From: Chromobotia macracanthus | Lineage: Eukaryota; Chordata; Actinopteri; Cypriniformes; Botiidae | Direction: 5' to 3' | NCBI GenBank assembly: GCA_036877525.1 | Contig: JAZGTH010000005.1 | Coordinates: forward strand, 11,201,501-11,265,500 | DNA: 64,000 nucleotides | Shown: piece by piece, positions 12,601-23,932 of the stretch | Layout of the letters: each line of letters begins with the position of its first letter | Position numbering within the stretch: the first letter of the stretch is position 1 | Notes under the pieces: generated by a model | Seen by the model: the letters and a program-made list of their open reading frames with translations, nothing else | Told to the model about the DNA's origin: nothing | The model's database searches: none | Position numbers and translations under genes: made by a program

Positions 12601-13889
12601 ATGAGTATATGAAGATAAAGAGTCTTGGATGTTGCAGTGGAGCTTAAGCAGATGCTGCATAAATAGACAGGACATCACAGTGGAGAGAATAGGACATTAA
12701 AGACTGCAGCATCCTTACTTAACACACCACTGAAGCTCGGCTGGACGAGCCCACGGCACCTTTTGATGGGAGACCTAGTGAGAAATCACAGGATGTGGGA
12801 GAGGATGCTGGTGTCTGCAGGAGATCTACACTGTGTGAAGTTTTATGCTCTAAGGCACTTTAAATTACAGCTGTGTGGCATATCTTTGCATGAGAGTTGA
12901 AAGTAAGACCACAGTTTGGTGGCAAAAAGCATTTACTGCTCTGTCTTAAGAAGCAACATTAAGAGGAAATTGCAGTACTTTATTTGGTGGTTAAAAGCAT
13001 TTTTAAAGTTTTTAAATTTTTGTGGCTCTTTAGTTTCTCACGGTTTGGTAGAATGGAAAACATTGGCCTGCATGCAAAAATGAACAGAGAGGAAACTGAC
13101 TATCATTTGGTTTTAAAAAGGCAGTTGTCAAATGTCAAAGGTAGAAAATTGTTATTTACATGTGTATGTAAATTTTAGTCTAAACCATTCTTTGTGCACT
13201 CTTTATAGTGAGTAATCCTTATTGTGAATACTTTGCCTGGATCGGTACTTTAAATTTGTGCTGTTAGTGGTACATGTCTGGAATATGTATTACAACTAAT
13301 GCGATGATTCATTCACTTTATCAAAGGCAAAAGAAGGATATGAAGAGTGCTTTAGGGGGTCCACAGAACTTTGATCCCATTGCACTGCGATTAGGAAAAA
13401 AATAAGCAACTCTCAGTGATATCATTTAGTGTGAAGCTCTTTGGAGATGGGTGAAGAAATGGAAAATCTTCAGTGTGGAAGCACTCTCGCTGCCTGTTCT
13501 CTAAATCCCTTCCACACAGTTCTTTCAAAGGAATTTCATACTATCTGAAGTGTTCTGAGAACGATAGCAGGTATCTTCTGTGAGATCAGGTTATCTCTGT
13601 TTCCTTGAACCCTCTTCCAAACACTTGACGGTTCCCAAGTTTCCATGATGTTCCAGTAGGTAAGAAACTTGCCTGTCTTCATTCTCTAATTCAAGTCAGG
13701 CTAGCGCAACAAGGCGCATCAAAGCCACACGTATAACTTTATTGGACATGTTAGTGTTATTTAACGATACTAATTGGCAAACCACTGTGACCTCACATTT
13801 AAATTTGGAATGTAGCTGTAATTGGTTTGTAAATTTATGTAGTACTAGCTGTTGTTTTTCTTAACACAGGCATCTTTACAGGCAGCAAC

Positions 13890-13891
<2 letters not shown>

Positions 13892-13932
<41 letters not shown>
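13892..13932. repeat. (TC)n microsatellite
   Basis: Uninterrupted TC dinucleotide run of about 40 bp. Confidence 0.95.
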
Positions 13933-13938
<6 letters not shown>

Positions 13939-15019
13939 TTCTCATGCTCTGTCTGTTTTCTGTCTCTTTGGTGTTTGCTTCTTTGGAAATCAGTAAACAC
14001 TTGATTATTGGCCTCTGACAGGCTGCTGTTGTAATGATTGTAATGATATATTGGAGGACGTCTTTATTTTCCCATCAGCAGTAATTCGGAGATGAGCCCA
14101 ATCACATTAACTCTTTTAATTTTGTCATTTTATTTCTACACATTACTTTTATGCCTTATTCTATTATCCAAACACCACTTTTCGCTAGCTTTTTCTCTTT
14201 TTTTAATACCTCTCTTTGTTATCCACCCTTTGATCTTGTAATGGGCAGTATGTGAAAAATGTTAACCTCCCTGAATGTGTGCAAAGCTAAAGTGTTTTAC
14301 GTAAAGCGTTTTGTGTGAAGTTAGTTTTCTTTGTATGTTCCATATCATTGAACATACAATTATTACTAGCCTACAGTTCAATCCCACAGAATGGATGAAT
14401 GGAGTGAATTTGCTTTTAAGAGACAAATCAGGAAAATTAAGGTTCTTGCAAAAACTATTTTGACACAATTTTATGATTCTCACAAACTTTCAACAGCTGT
14501 ATATATATTTTAAACAGCCTTAAGTAATAAAACTGCCTAAACAAACATCTAAACAAACTGCAGTAGTAGTTTTTTACAGTAGTAGTCTGTTTAGATTACA
14601 GTAAGTAATTTTACAGTAGTAAGATTACAGTAGTAGTCATTTCTTAGGTTCAAGCTCCAGCTCCAGAGTTTTCCTTCACGAAAAATGATTCACTGCAGAG
14701 GTAGCATTTCAACTTTTATTATAAATGTTATTGTATTCCAGTTTTTCATCAAAGGGCATCACACATTCACAGAGATCTGAGCCAAACCCCGAATATTCAG
14801 TGACCCAACAACCGCCCCTGCGTACTGCTCCCATCTGCCTGCAAAAAATATGTTTGTGTTTTGACATAAACAAGAGATGCAATCTAAACATCACTGAAGG
14901 ATTCCTTTATCATTTCTAAGTCATGGCAGTGTCCCGGAATGGTTAACGTGTGTGTTCTGTGATGGAGACCTCTCGGTGTGACAGACAGGTGTGTGTGATA
15001 AACTCATTGCTCAGAGCTG

Positions 15020-15190
15020 TTGCGACTGACATCTTGTTTTGGACTCGTGGCGTGAGATGTATCTAGCCTCCGCCGTTATTGCTGGGGTGACCCGTCGCTC
15101 GTATATCATTGCCGTGGCAACCGTCTCGGCCCTGACAGTGGGGGGGTGAGTGCTAGGGGCGGATGAGAAGGCGCGGTCGGCCATTTTGCT
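15020..15190. promoter_or_regulatory. CpG-richer stretch with X-box-like and YY1-like motifs
   Basis: The composition shifts from AT-rich intron to a segment with many CpGs. It holds ATTGCCGTGGCAAC at 15108-15121, which resembles the RFX X-box (GTTGCCATGGCAAC) and is a near-palindrome. CGGCCATTTTG near 15178-15190 fits a YY1 core. It may be an intronic enhancer or alternative promoter of unc5d. No TATA or start signal fixes a promoter, so this remains a motif-based inference. Confidence 0.3.
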
Positions 15191-15344
15191 GTTTTTGCCA
15201 TGTCACGCTGTGTATTAAGAGAACAAACCGGTCCTTTATCAACTCATGCAAATTACACATTAAATAACTGTCAGAGCACTGTACCCAATACACACACACA
15301 CACATATATATATGCTTACATAGTCAGTGAGAGCCACTACAAAT

Positions 15345-15430
15345 CATGGTCTCTCTCTCTGTCTCTCTCTCTCTGTCTCCCTCTCTTTCTCTCTTGCTAT
15401 CTTTCTTTCTCTCTCCCTCTTTCTTTCTCC
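15345..15430. repeat. Interrupted TC-rich microsatellite
   Basis: TCTCTCTCTGTCTCTC-type repeats, with an ACACAC tract near 15291-15303 on one side and another near 15447-15463 on the other. Confidence 0.85.
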
Positions 15431-16877
15431 AACCCTACCACCACCTCACACACACACACACACAAGAAGGTAAGCAGGTGAAAAGAAGGTTTTGGGGCCC
15501 ATCTGTGCGTGTGGCCCTATGAGTTGGCGAAACTTCAAAATATACATATTTATCTCTTGTATATTTTCTAATAACATATAGATTTCATTTTTCATTGGAT
15601 TTTCCCCATAGAAAAGAATGGGTATCTATGGTAACCAGCATGTTTGCCCCCCACGCCAAACCACGCGCTCAGTATATGATGCATCGCTCACTGCGTCTTT
15701 GCCAAGTGAAGTTTAGTGTGGATTATTTTGCTGTACAGTAAAAAGAAACAGATAAAGTTTGTTTTCCACTGGGAACAAGCAAACGGTCCCCCGCTCTGTC
15801 TCAGTCACTCTTATATGTGTCCCTCTGCATACTGATGTGACTTATGCAGCATCCCTATTTCTCATTTTTTCTCACTCTTTCTCGCTCCCCCACTCTCTGG
15901 CTTCCTTTCATCTGCGGCTCAGTCGGATGACTCTTTTTCCCTTTCATCAGGCTGCTATCATGTCAAGCGATCCCAAACATCTGTGATGGTTCCGGATAAA
16001 AGCTTTTGATGTACAAGTCAAAATGTGTGACTGTGCGGGTGGTTGCGTACAAGCGTGTTGCCATTGTATGTTGGCTTGTAAATGTGAACGCATTTGTTTG
16101 TGGGTGTGCAAAAAATAGCATTAGCACACATTACTGCAATTGCACGGCCCAATATGTTTATGCGTCTTTGTATATACGGATGCGTTCGCACTCCTACCTG
16201 GTGGTCTACGAGTGGGCGTGTTTATTCTGAAAAGAAGTATGTCGTGTCAGTAAGCACTAAAGCACTGGAATGGTACAAATAAAAAACCGTGCCAGAGCGC
16301 ATAAAAACGTGTTTTTTTGTTTGCGTGTCATTTTTGCAGTGATGCAATGAGGAAAGATGGAAGATTATAATAAAAGAGAAGCAACCTATAGGAATGTATT
16401 TAATTCTCAATTGTTTCTCATAGTAATAAGATCAAACGGAGAGCAAATTGAGACTTGAAAAGTCAGGAAGATGATGGATTTTTCCTGTGTCCAACCTGGG
16501 CCCCCAGGTCCCTGGATTTACCCCATCCCTGCCACCACATCCCACAGGGGTCATTTTTGGAGTAATAAAAAATCTCAGAGCAATAAAATGTTGCTTTGGA
16601 AAGAGCGAGTTATAGGGAGAGGAGGGGGTTTGGTGTGTGTACTGGACCAGCAAGGGCTGTGATTGTCTTAGTATGAACAGAACACACAGGTATTTCTCCA
16701 TTCATTCTGATCATGAAGTATGTTTGCCAGACGATTACACATCTGTGCAAACACATACATAAACTTTCCCAGGAAAGGATTACAAGTCAACTGTAATCTG
16801 TATTATGCTTAAGATTTAGTCAAAATATCACATCCAATTACATGTGTGACAGTTTTATTAGTGAGAGATGATTGAAG

Positions 16878-16880
<3 letters not shown>

Positions 16881-16912
<32 letters not shown>
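16881..16912. repeat. (GT)n microsatellite
   Basis: Sixteen uninterrupted GT units. Confidence 0.95.
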
Positions 16913-16914
<2 letters not shown>

Positions 16915-18077
16915 ATGCAGTGACAGAAAGAGAAACGGAGAGACAGTTAGAGAGATGGGAGAGAGTGCTTTAAATCAGTGTGTCCTTTGAATCACTGTGT
17001 ATATTTCAGCTCCTGTCACTCTTGTGTGGGTCTTTTATCCAGGAAACACTTTTAGACCTTAAATCTGTCTCCAAATATCCCTGCGTGAAATGGAATTTCA
17101 CACTTGTACGTGGCCGATTTCATGGAGCAGTCAAAACAGTTTTCCATTTTTTCAATAGCTAGTTTTTTATAGATTTCCATTTTTTATTTTATTATTTCAC
17201 ATTTTAAGTATTTTTAAAACTTGTAGTATAGATTTACAGTATTTATATTTACTATTGGACTGCCTCCGTTGTACTTGACAGCCCAGCAAGAGTGACAGGA
17301 TATTATAGGAAGAGTTGTGGGCAGCTTGCCGGCCAGACTCAACCTGCATGACTGGCCCAGCTCATCAACAACACAGAGCAGTATATGTTACTAGTCACAG
17401 TTCAATTATTATGTTGCTCTTTACACTTATATGCAAAGAGCAGCTGCTGCTCTTTACAGTCTACAATTTAAGCATCTACCTTCCTTTACACTTAGGTAAA
17501 ATAGGTAATTTTCTTATCTTATCCTGTTACCTTTAAATATCAGAGGGGAAGTGAGAAATGTTTGTGCTTCAAAGTTTTACGGGGTTTGATCTCATGGGTT
17601 TATGAAGAAAACGCTTTACCTAGCTGTTTACAGAACTCAGAATAACCAGAATTCAGCAGGATTATTTGCTTTGAAAGCTAGATTGATATTCCTAGCCTCT
17701 CAGAAATTACCTACCCTACCTTTATTAACCATTTACCTGCTTGAAAAAATACCTCTGTGGATAATCACAGTCTGTTATCCCACCTCCACTCCATTCTGAA
17801 TTCTCCACATCCAGTCCATGAAGATGCAGCAGAGCACATAGAAGCTGCTGTCCATGGTCCTGATATCTTCTTCCCCCAACTTTGGATAGTAGTATTCATA
17901 ATTCTATATGGTGTTTGTTTGAAAAAATGATCTGAACTGAGGGCTGAGGTTTTGAAAGCATCTGGTTACAGGAACCGACAGGTGCCGGTTAGTGGGTTTA
18001 CCCAAACGTTCTTTGCTTGAACAAGGCAGGGATTTCCCTGTGAGCTGATGACTGACATCTGTGCATTTGTTTTCCAG

Positions 18078-18278
18078 GATCACGTGATGGTCTCTCTGCG
18101 ATGTCTGGAACTCTGCCTCACTTCCTCCAGGAACCTGATGATGCATACATCGTCAAGAGCAACCCCATCAAGCTACGGTGCCGCGCTCGACCCGCCCTCC
18201 AGATCTTCTTTAAATGCAACGGCGAGTGGGTGCATCAGAGCCAACACACATCACTGGAGCATACTGAACTGGCAACGG
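18078..18278 (+). CDS. unc5d: Netrin receptor UNC5D, exon 2: first half of Ig1
   Basis: First visible coding exon of the repulsive axon-guidance receptor. It follows a tttgttttccag acceptor and ends ACGG|GTGAGA. It enters with 2 nt of a split codon and leaves in phase 1. The product contains LPHFLQEPDDAYIVKSNPIK, then RCRARPALQIFFKCNGEWVHQ, the start of the first Ig domain, which in UNC5D contacts FLRT proteins. LRC and FKC carry conserved cysteines. The frame is open through the acceptor, so the internal ATG at 18101 is not the start. The signal-peptide exon must be upstream of the window. KSNPIKLRC resembles UNC5D more than UNC5A-C from memory. Confidence 0.95.
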
Positions 18279-19539
18279 GTGAGACACAAATACAGACAAA
18301 CACACAGACTAGCTCTGTGTCAAAACCTAGTGAGCTGTCTAAAGAGTCAGCTTTTAAATCATTCGCAACAAGCTCGGTGGAAAAATAAACTCAAGATGGC
18401 AGATGAGAAACAAAAAATGTTGAATTTAAATTAACTTTGGTATAGATAAAAAATGTTGAGTGAGTTTTCAAAGTGATTATCGTTTACCCAATGTTTGCGT
18501 GTGTGTTTTGTATTTTTTATGCTTATTAAAGTTAATTCACACTTTCCCAACAAACAAAATTGTTGTGTGTTATTTCACCTTAATTGTGTTGTTGAATATG
18601 TTTGTGTTTGTTGGGACAGTGTGAATATGACAATGATGTTTCCCAACATTTTAAATCCATCAGTCAGCTTGGAAAAGTTTGAAATGTTGGTATTTGTTGG
18701 TGTTTTGGGGCAGCAGGAATCATTAGCTATGTAACCTGCAACATTAAACTCTATTTAAATCAATTGCTATACAAGCGTCCTGCGTGAAGAACTTGTTCTG
18801 TGGCATACAGCATCGTCCTCCACGCAGACTGTTTTAAATCAGTCACTTATGATGATTAAGATGCTGACTTTGAAGGAAGCTGCCTATGTAGGCGGTAGAC
18901 AGCGAGGCAATGCAGTAGGTTTTGGAACGGAGCAACTGTCCTTTTCTTTAAAGCATCTTCAGTCTGTTTCAAACACAAACACCCAGCAGTGTCTGGTGGA
19001 AGAGTAAAATTCAGAATGTCAAATCCAACACCAGCGGTTTTTCGCCTCATCTTCTCCCAGTGTTTCATCTCTCAGTGCTCTCTCCATCAAACACAGTGCG
19101 CTATCTGTAAGGGCTTGAAAGAGATTGATTGTTGCGTTTAGTTTTTGGTAGTGCTGATTTCTGACAGCTTAAAGAACTGATCCAGTGATGCAACAGAGTG
19201 AAATAGTGCCTTTTGTTCGCCACCCCACCCCTCTCCTCAAATTCGTACTTGACCCAGGCATGAATTGCTGCTTTATATTCAAAAACGTTTGAAAGCTGTC
19301 TGGCTCATTTGAGACTTTTTTAAAACCATTATTTCTTTAATCTTTGTCTGTTGTTGATAACAGAGACAGTGGTTAGTTGAGAAAAATTAACAGATTTTGA
19401 ATGCTACCTGTATTAACAGCTTTTGTAAAGATATTTTCCTTTGTGAATTCCTAGACTGGACTAATTCCTTACATATGAAAATAATCACTGTTCAGTGAAC
19501 TCAGTCACAGCATATTAGTAGTCACTTAGTAGATTTATG

Positions 19540-20181
19540 CAGCTAACAGGGAACGTTCTCAGAATATTGTCTGACATTGTCTAAAAGTTGTCTCAAAATG
19601 AAGTTTATTTAACAAAGTTCAGGAGGCGCATGGTCATGTAATCCAACCAATCACCACGCAGATGGGCATGTATATAGCCGGAGGGATGCTGCAAAATTAT
19701 ATAGACAAATTTTGCAGCATCCCTCCGCCACCCCATTGCCTCACTCTTGGCTGGTATCTATCTCGGTCAAGGATGGGGGGAGTACTCTGGGTTCGGGCCA
19801 AATTTCCAGCTTGGAGCCCTCCCCCCGGACAACACGCCAAATATGCATCTATGATCATTTGCGATTACATGTTAGTGTGAACTCGTTATAAAAAAATGTT
19901 ACAAGTTATTAAAAAAATGTTCTTGCAGTAATTTTAGTAGCACATTAGTAGCACAAGTTGTATATCATGTATTTTGAAAAACGTTACTCTTAAGTTGCTA
20001 GTGGAACATTTTAAGACACTACAGAATTAAAACTTTTAACCAAGCAATAATGTTAATACAATGTCTAAAAAGAAGGACGTTTTGAACATTCCTATAACTT
20101 TCAAAATAACATTTTTTTAATATTTTTGTTATCTAACTAAACGTTAGAGAATGCTCTTACACCCTAAAATTGTTAGCTGGG
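19540..20181 (+). mobile_element. MITE-like element interrupted by a nested insertion
   Basis: AGCTAACAGGGAACGTTCTC opens the copy and CCTAAAATTGTTAGCTGGG closes it. Family sequence breaks off near 19600 and resumes near 19885-19910 (GTTCTTGCAGTAATTT). About 290 bp of foreign sequence lies between. Confidence 0.75.
19600..19890. mobile_element. Unclassified insertion with a perfect 20-bp hairpin
   Basis: More GC-rich than its host element. CGGAGGGATGCTGCAAAATT at 19679-19698 is followed, after a 9-nt loop, by its exact reverse complement at 19708-19727. A TATATAG and a CCAACCAAT motif precede the hairpin, and a C/G-rich part (ccctccccccgg) follows. It could be a solo LTR or a fold-back element. 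Boundaries are approximate and no family is recognised. Confidence 0.5.
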
Positions 20182-20214
20182 TATTCAGGTTGAGCATGTG
20201 TACTGTTGCAGTTG

Positions 20215-20262
20215 CTTGCACCTACAGATAAAAGCATCTGCCAAATGCATAAATGTAAATTT
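20215..20262 (+). repeat. SINE/LINE-type 3' tail fragment
   Basis: GATAAAAGCATCTGCCAAAT followed by GCATAAATGTAAAT is the widely shared 3' end of many teleost tRNA-derived SINEs and their partner LINEs. No A/B boxes precede it because the MITE ends at 20181. Confidence 0.6.
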
Positions 20263-20723
20263 GTTGCCGTGTAGAGCTGGATTTCTACAGTATCTTGTAA
20301 TCCAATATTTTCAGACTTATTATACTAAATAATTTCTTTGATTTTAATAAAACCAGTTAATTTAGATATTTTCACACAAAAAAAGCACATTTCTTGCGGT
20401 TAACTGCTTAAATGTTTTACAGTGTGCTCTGTATAACATAAAAATTTACAGGTGTTACCTCAAGGAACTATTTCAACATGACCTGACCCTTAAAAATGAC
20501 TTTTGTGGGTGTAACCTAATGTATTTAGATTTAATCAGTTACACAAAATATTATAGTGCAGTTACATTTCTAATATCAACCCAGATATTAAACCACTAAG
20601 CCACATTATAGATATTCAGATAGAAGTATATAAGCAATATAAGCAAACTAAACGCTTTAACTCTGTTTACCATAACTGACTTTAACTTACATACTGAAAA
20701 GCCCCAGGCAAATCTAGGATCAA

Positions 20724-21060
20724 CCCCAACTAACAGTGAATATGTTCTCAGAATGTTGACAAATGTTCTCTAAAAGTTCCATAAAAGTTAGCAAAATGTT
20801 CTTGCAATAATGTTAGTAGAACGTTTTTAACGTAATGTATCATATTCTTAAGTTGTTAATGGAATGTTTTAATATATATTAATAATAAATGTTTGTAATA
20901 AATGTCAAATAAATGTTTGAATAATTTTCTTATAACCAATCAATAATGAAAATACAATGTCTAAAAAAGGACGTTTTGAACATTCCTACATTTTCAATGT
21001 TTTTGTTATTTAATGGAAATGTTAGGAAAAAGTTCTTACAACCAGAAATTGTTAGCTGGG
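20724..21060 (+). mobile_element. MITE-like element, CCCAGCTAACA family
   Basis: Nearly full length, from CCCCAACTAACAGTGAATATG to CCAGAAATTGTTAGCTGGG. Confidence 0.75.
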
Positions 21061-21570
21061 TCTATTGGAATAAAGATTCACCTAAAAATCTAACGCTGCA
21101 GGTGCCCCGCTCACTATCTGAGATTTTCTTGCAAAGATTTTCTGTCTGTGCATATCATTGACTGTTGAGTCTCAGTGGGTTCTTGGACTGTCTAATCATC
21201 TCTGTACATCTATGAAGCTCTGTTGATTAAGACCGGGCTTCCTCAGTCCAGCACGGATACACTCCGATCGCATCTCCAGCGGCAATACCGATAAATCAAA
21301 TTCAGTGAGTGGGAGCAGAGGTGTCCTTGGACTGCCTGCGTGCCTGCTCGGATTATTTGTCCTGCTGGGCTGAATGGAATCGTTCACGGACGGATGGTTG
21401 GTAAATCTGTCACTGCTTTTCAAATGGTGCCGTTTTATGGAAACTGGTTAAGGCTGTAAAACCACACTGCGGGTGATGCTGGTTGATGTTGTCAAAATAA
21501 AAATGTATTAGACTGTAATGTGTTGCAAACATACGTATATACATGCATGCATAAATACAAGTAACTACAC

Positions 21571-21655
21571 ATATATGTCTGCCTGTCTGTCTGACTGTCT
21601 TTCTGTCTATTTATCTATCCACCAATTCTCTTATCTATCTATCTATCTATCTAAT
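21571..21655. repeat. CTGT/CTAT tetranucleotide repeats
   Basis: CTGTCTGTCTGACTGTC followed by (CTAT)n. Interrupted microsatellite. Confidence 0.85.
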
Positions 21656-22146
21656 TTGCATGAATTGAATTATAAACCAGCTCTTATTTGTAGTTTTGTG
21701 TGTGTTTGTAATTGGTTCTGAAACCAGAACAAGGAATCAGGGACATTAATAGAGCTATAAAAGGAAAGCTCATGCTTCACTGCTTCGTGTTTGATGAATA
21801 CTGGTGGCCAGTTTGAGGGTGTGTTTTAGAATTAGCCAGCTTTGTTTCATCCTTGTGGCCAAACACACAGTCACAGCAGAGCTGCCTAACAGGGCTGGAC
21901 ACACCGCTGAGATTCACTGGCAAACAACAGAACCAAAAAGAACCGGTTTTTATTGAAAACAGAATAACAGCTTCACATCCATTCAAACATCATTCATGGC
22001 TGTGTTTACTGCTAATGCAAAATGCTTTCATTGAAATCACGAGCTCTAAAACATGTTCCTACAATTGCAATTAAAATAAAATATCTGGAAATTCTATGTG
22101 TTTTTACGACTCTCCTGGGGTTAAACAGATTGTCTCATGTCTAGAC

Positions 22147-22357
22147 CTGTGGTGCAGTGGTACAAGTGCACAAATGCATCAGACCATTACAGTCACGGAG
22201 CTCACATGGGTGTGGGTTTTAATCCAGTCTGTTTTGGCTGTTTTGCACACAAATATTATATTATATTATATTATATTATATTATATTATATTATATTATA
22301 TTATATTATATTATATTATATTATATTATATTATATTATATTATATTATATTATATT
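22147..22357 (+). mobile_element. tRNA-derived SINE with a (TTATA)n tail
   Basis: A head of about 100 bp contains TGGTGCAGTGG, matching the polymerase III A-box, and GGTTTTAATCC, close to the B-box GGTTCGANTCC, spaced as in a degenerate tRNA. It is followed directly by about 100 bp of uninterrupted TTATA pentamers (22253-22357). That fits a SINE whose 3' tail has expanded. The tRNA of origin cannot be named. Confidence 0.6.
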
Positions 22358-22439
22358 AAAAAAAACACTGTGAGGGACACCTGAGCTCAGGTGCACAACC
22401 TCGAAAACTCACCTCAGGCCTCAACAGGTCACTGTACAG

Positions 22440-23000
22440 TCAATGATTCATAATTCAGTCGTCACAAGTTCAGCAGGAGTGTGCATGCAGCGGATTATCA
22501 CCAAAAAACATTTGTGCACTCACTTTCGCATGACAAAATGTGCCGGTTTGTTTAATAATTACAAGAAGCACTGTGGCTTTATGCTGGCGCCTCATGAAAA
22601 TGTATTTGATAGGGCTCTGTGCACTGCAGCACCCGTGAGGTGTCACATGCTCCTGTTGCCGGGGGTGATAATCGTCACGGCTGCAATTGATAGCAAATGA
22701 CTGCAGCCCTCTGTGTAGTCTAGACACAGTAAATGAGGTGCTAATAAAACTCAGCAACATTGTCCATTTCCCAGCACACAGCTGAGAACTGAAACTGTGC
22801 AGGGCATTCGTACAGGTATCCAGAAAACTGAATGAAAGGTTTTTTCTTTTGGCCACCCCAGGAAGTGGCTCAGAGTGTAACGCGGAACCTGTTGTCATGG
22901 CAACTGGTATGGGCTGCAAGAGAGCAGAAGTGCAGGGCGGGACGACGGTCCACGAGAGCATGTAACCCCGCTGCCCACTGATCGATACAGCTCACACGGC
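22440..23000. promoter_or_regulatory. Candidate conserved non-coding element with X-box-like site
   Basis: A moderately GC-rich, repeat-free stretch inside an AT-rich intron. GTTGTCATGGCAAC at 22891-22904 is a close match to the palindromic RFX X-box. Homeodomain-type TAATTA/CAATTGAT sequences lie near 22550 and 22685. A 163-codon minus-strand open frame spans it but shows no domain. Regulatory function is inferred only. Confidence 0.3.
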
Positions 23001-23106
23001 TAAAACCTCTGATCCTACTACCACTGAGAGAGAGAGAGAGAATAAAAATGAAAGGAGAGTAGGACAGATTTATTAGAAGTGGAATAACAATAGAGAACAA
23101 TAGTAA

Positions 23107-23290
23107 CCCAGCTAGAAAGGAACGTTCACAGAACGTAAAAAGAATTCAAAAAATGCTCTTGCAGTAACGTAAAAATGTTTTTAAATTAATATATGTCAAA
23201 AACGTCATTCTTACGTTTTAAAACGTTACAGAATTTTACAAAGTTAGAATAACGTTCTTATAACCAAGCGATAATGTTAATACATTATAG
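23107..23290 (+). mobile_element. MITE-like element, 3' truncated
   Basis: Begins CCCAGCTAGAAAGGAACGTTC and stops after ACCAAGCGATAATGTTAATAC. The last third, including the right terminus, is missing. Confidence 0.7.
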
Positions 23291-23754
23291 AGAAGTGGGA
23301 GAAATAGAGAAGTGGGTGTAAAGGAGGGTGAGAAAAAAAGGAAGTGGAGAAAAAAGGACAAAAGGAGTTAAAGGAACAAAAAAAATAATTCTGTCATCCT
23401 TTACTCACCTTTATTTTTTTCTTTAATGTAAACCATAAGGAGATATTAAATAGCTTGCAGGGCTTAAACATGCAGTGTTTTGGTTATCAGCTCAGATCTT
23501 TTACAATCTGTCATGCTGTTCAAAAGATTGTAAATGACAGACTTTTAATTTTTGTCACTTCCTGTGTGGAGAACTTCCAGTGGGCTGATGGGTAAACAGG
23601 AAACAAGAGAAGACACTCGGAAGAGGGACACAGCAAAGATAGAGAAGGAGATGGTATTCACCTGCTGCTCGATGACTGCAAGAGGGATAGACGTCCAACA
23701 TTGTGCATTAAGATCACAGCTAGATAACAGCGCTGTATCATCTACCTCCAACAG

Positions 23755-23890
23755 AGAGAGAAAGAGAGACCAAAGACAAGATACACTGAGATTCAGAAAG
23801 GACGAAGAGAATGAAGAGAGAGAGAGAGAGAGAGAGTGAGAGATAGACCACAGGCAAGATACACTGAGATTCAGAAAGGACAAAGACAAT

Positions 23891-23932
<42 letters not shown>
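23755..23932. repeat. Tandem duplication with GA microsatellites
   Basis: A unit of about 75 bp (CAAGATACACTGAGATTCAG...AATGAAGAGAGAG) occurs twice in a row, each copy ending in a GA run. The second run (23892-23930) is about 40 bp. Confidence 0.85.

Larger units (their letters stand above)
6501..13000 (+). other. unc5d: unc5d intron 1, middle part
   Basis: No exon seen. It holds MITE copies at 7345, 8069, 9059 and 11562, a polypurine block at 10145-10410 and a pyrimidine-rich block at 12180-12600. Other parts (about 6600-7340, 9340-9830, 10430-11520) are unremarkable AT-rich sequence. All open frames in the purine and pyrimidine blocks are low-complexity. Confidence 0.6.
13001..18077 (+). 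other. unc5d: unc5d intron 1, last part before exon 2
   Basis: No exon seen before 18078. Contains TC microsatellites (13892-13932 and 15345-15430), a GT microsatellite (16881-16912), AGT-rich short tandem repeats (14550-14640) and a relatively CpG-rich stretch at about 15020-15190. The rest is unremarkable AT-rich intron. The intron ends with tttgttttccag before exon 2. Confidence 0.6.

Noticed and set aside
1..18077. Signal-peptide exon of unc5d within the window
   Set aside because: No Met-initiated hydrophobic leader with a phase-compatible donor could be found. UNC5 genes usually have a very large first intron.
18101..18388. ATG at 18101 as the start of a 95-residue protein
   Set aside because: The frame is open upstream to a good splice acceptor, and the sequence is the middle of a UNC5 Ig domain. 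After 18278 the open frame is intron.
22470..22961. 163-codon open frame on the minus strand
   Set aside because: Longest open frame in the window, but with no recognisable domain, no splice context and no upstream promoter signal. It lies in an intron of unc5d and overlaps a likely regulatory block.
23755..23932. CRISPR-like repeat-spacer pattern
   Set aside because: Only two adjacent copies of one unit plus GA microsatellites in an animal intron. No regular spacers.
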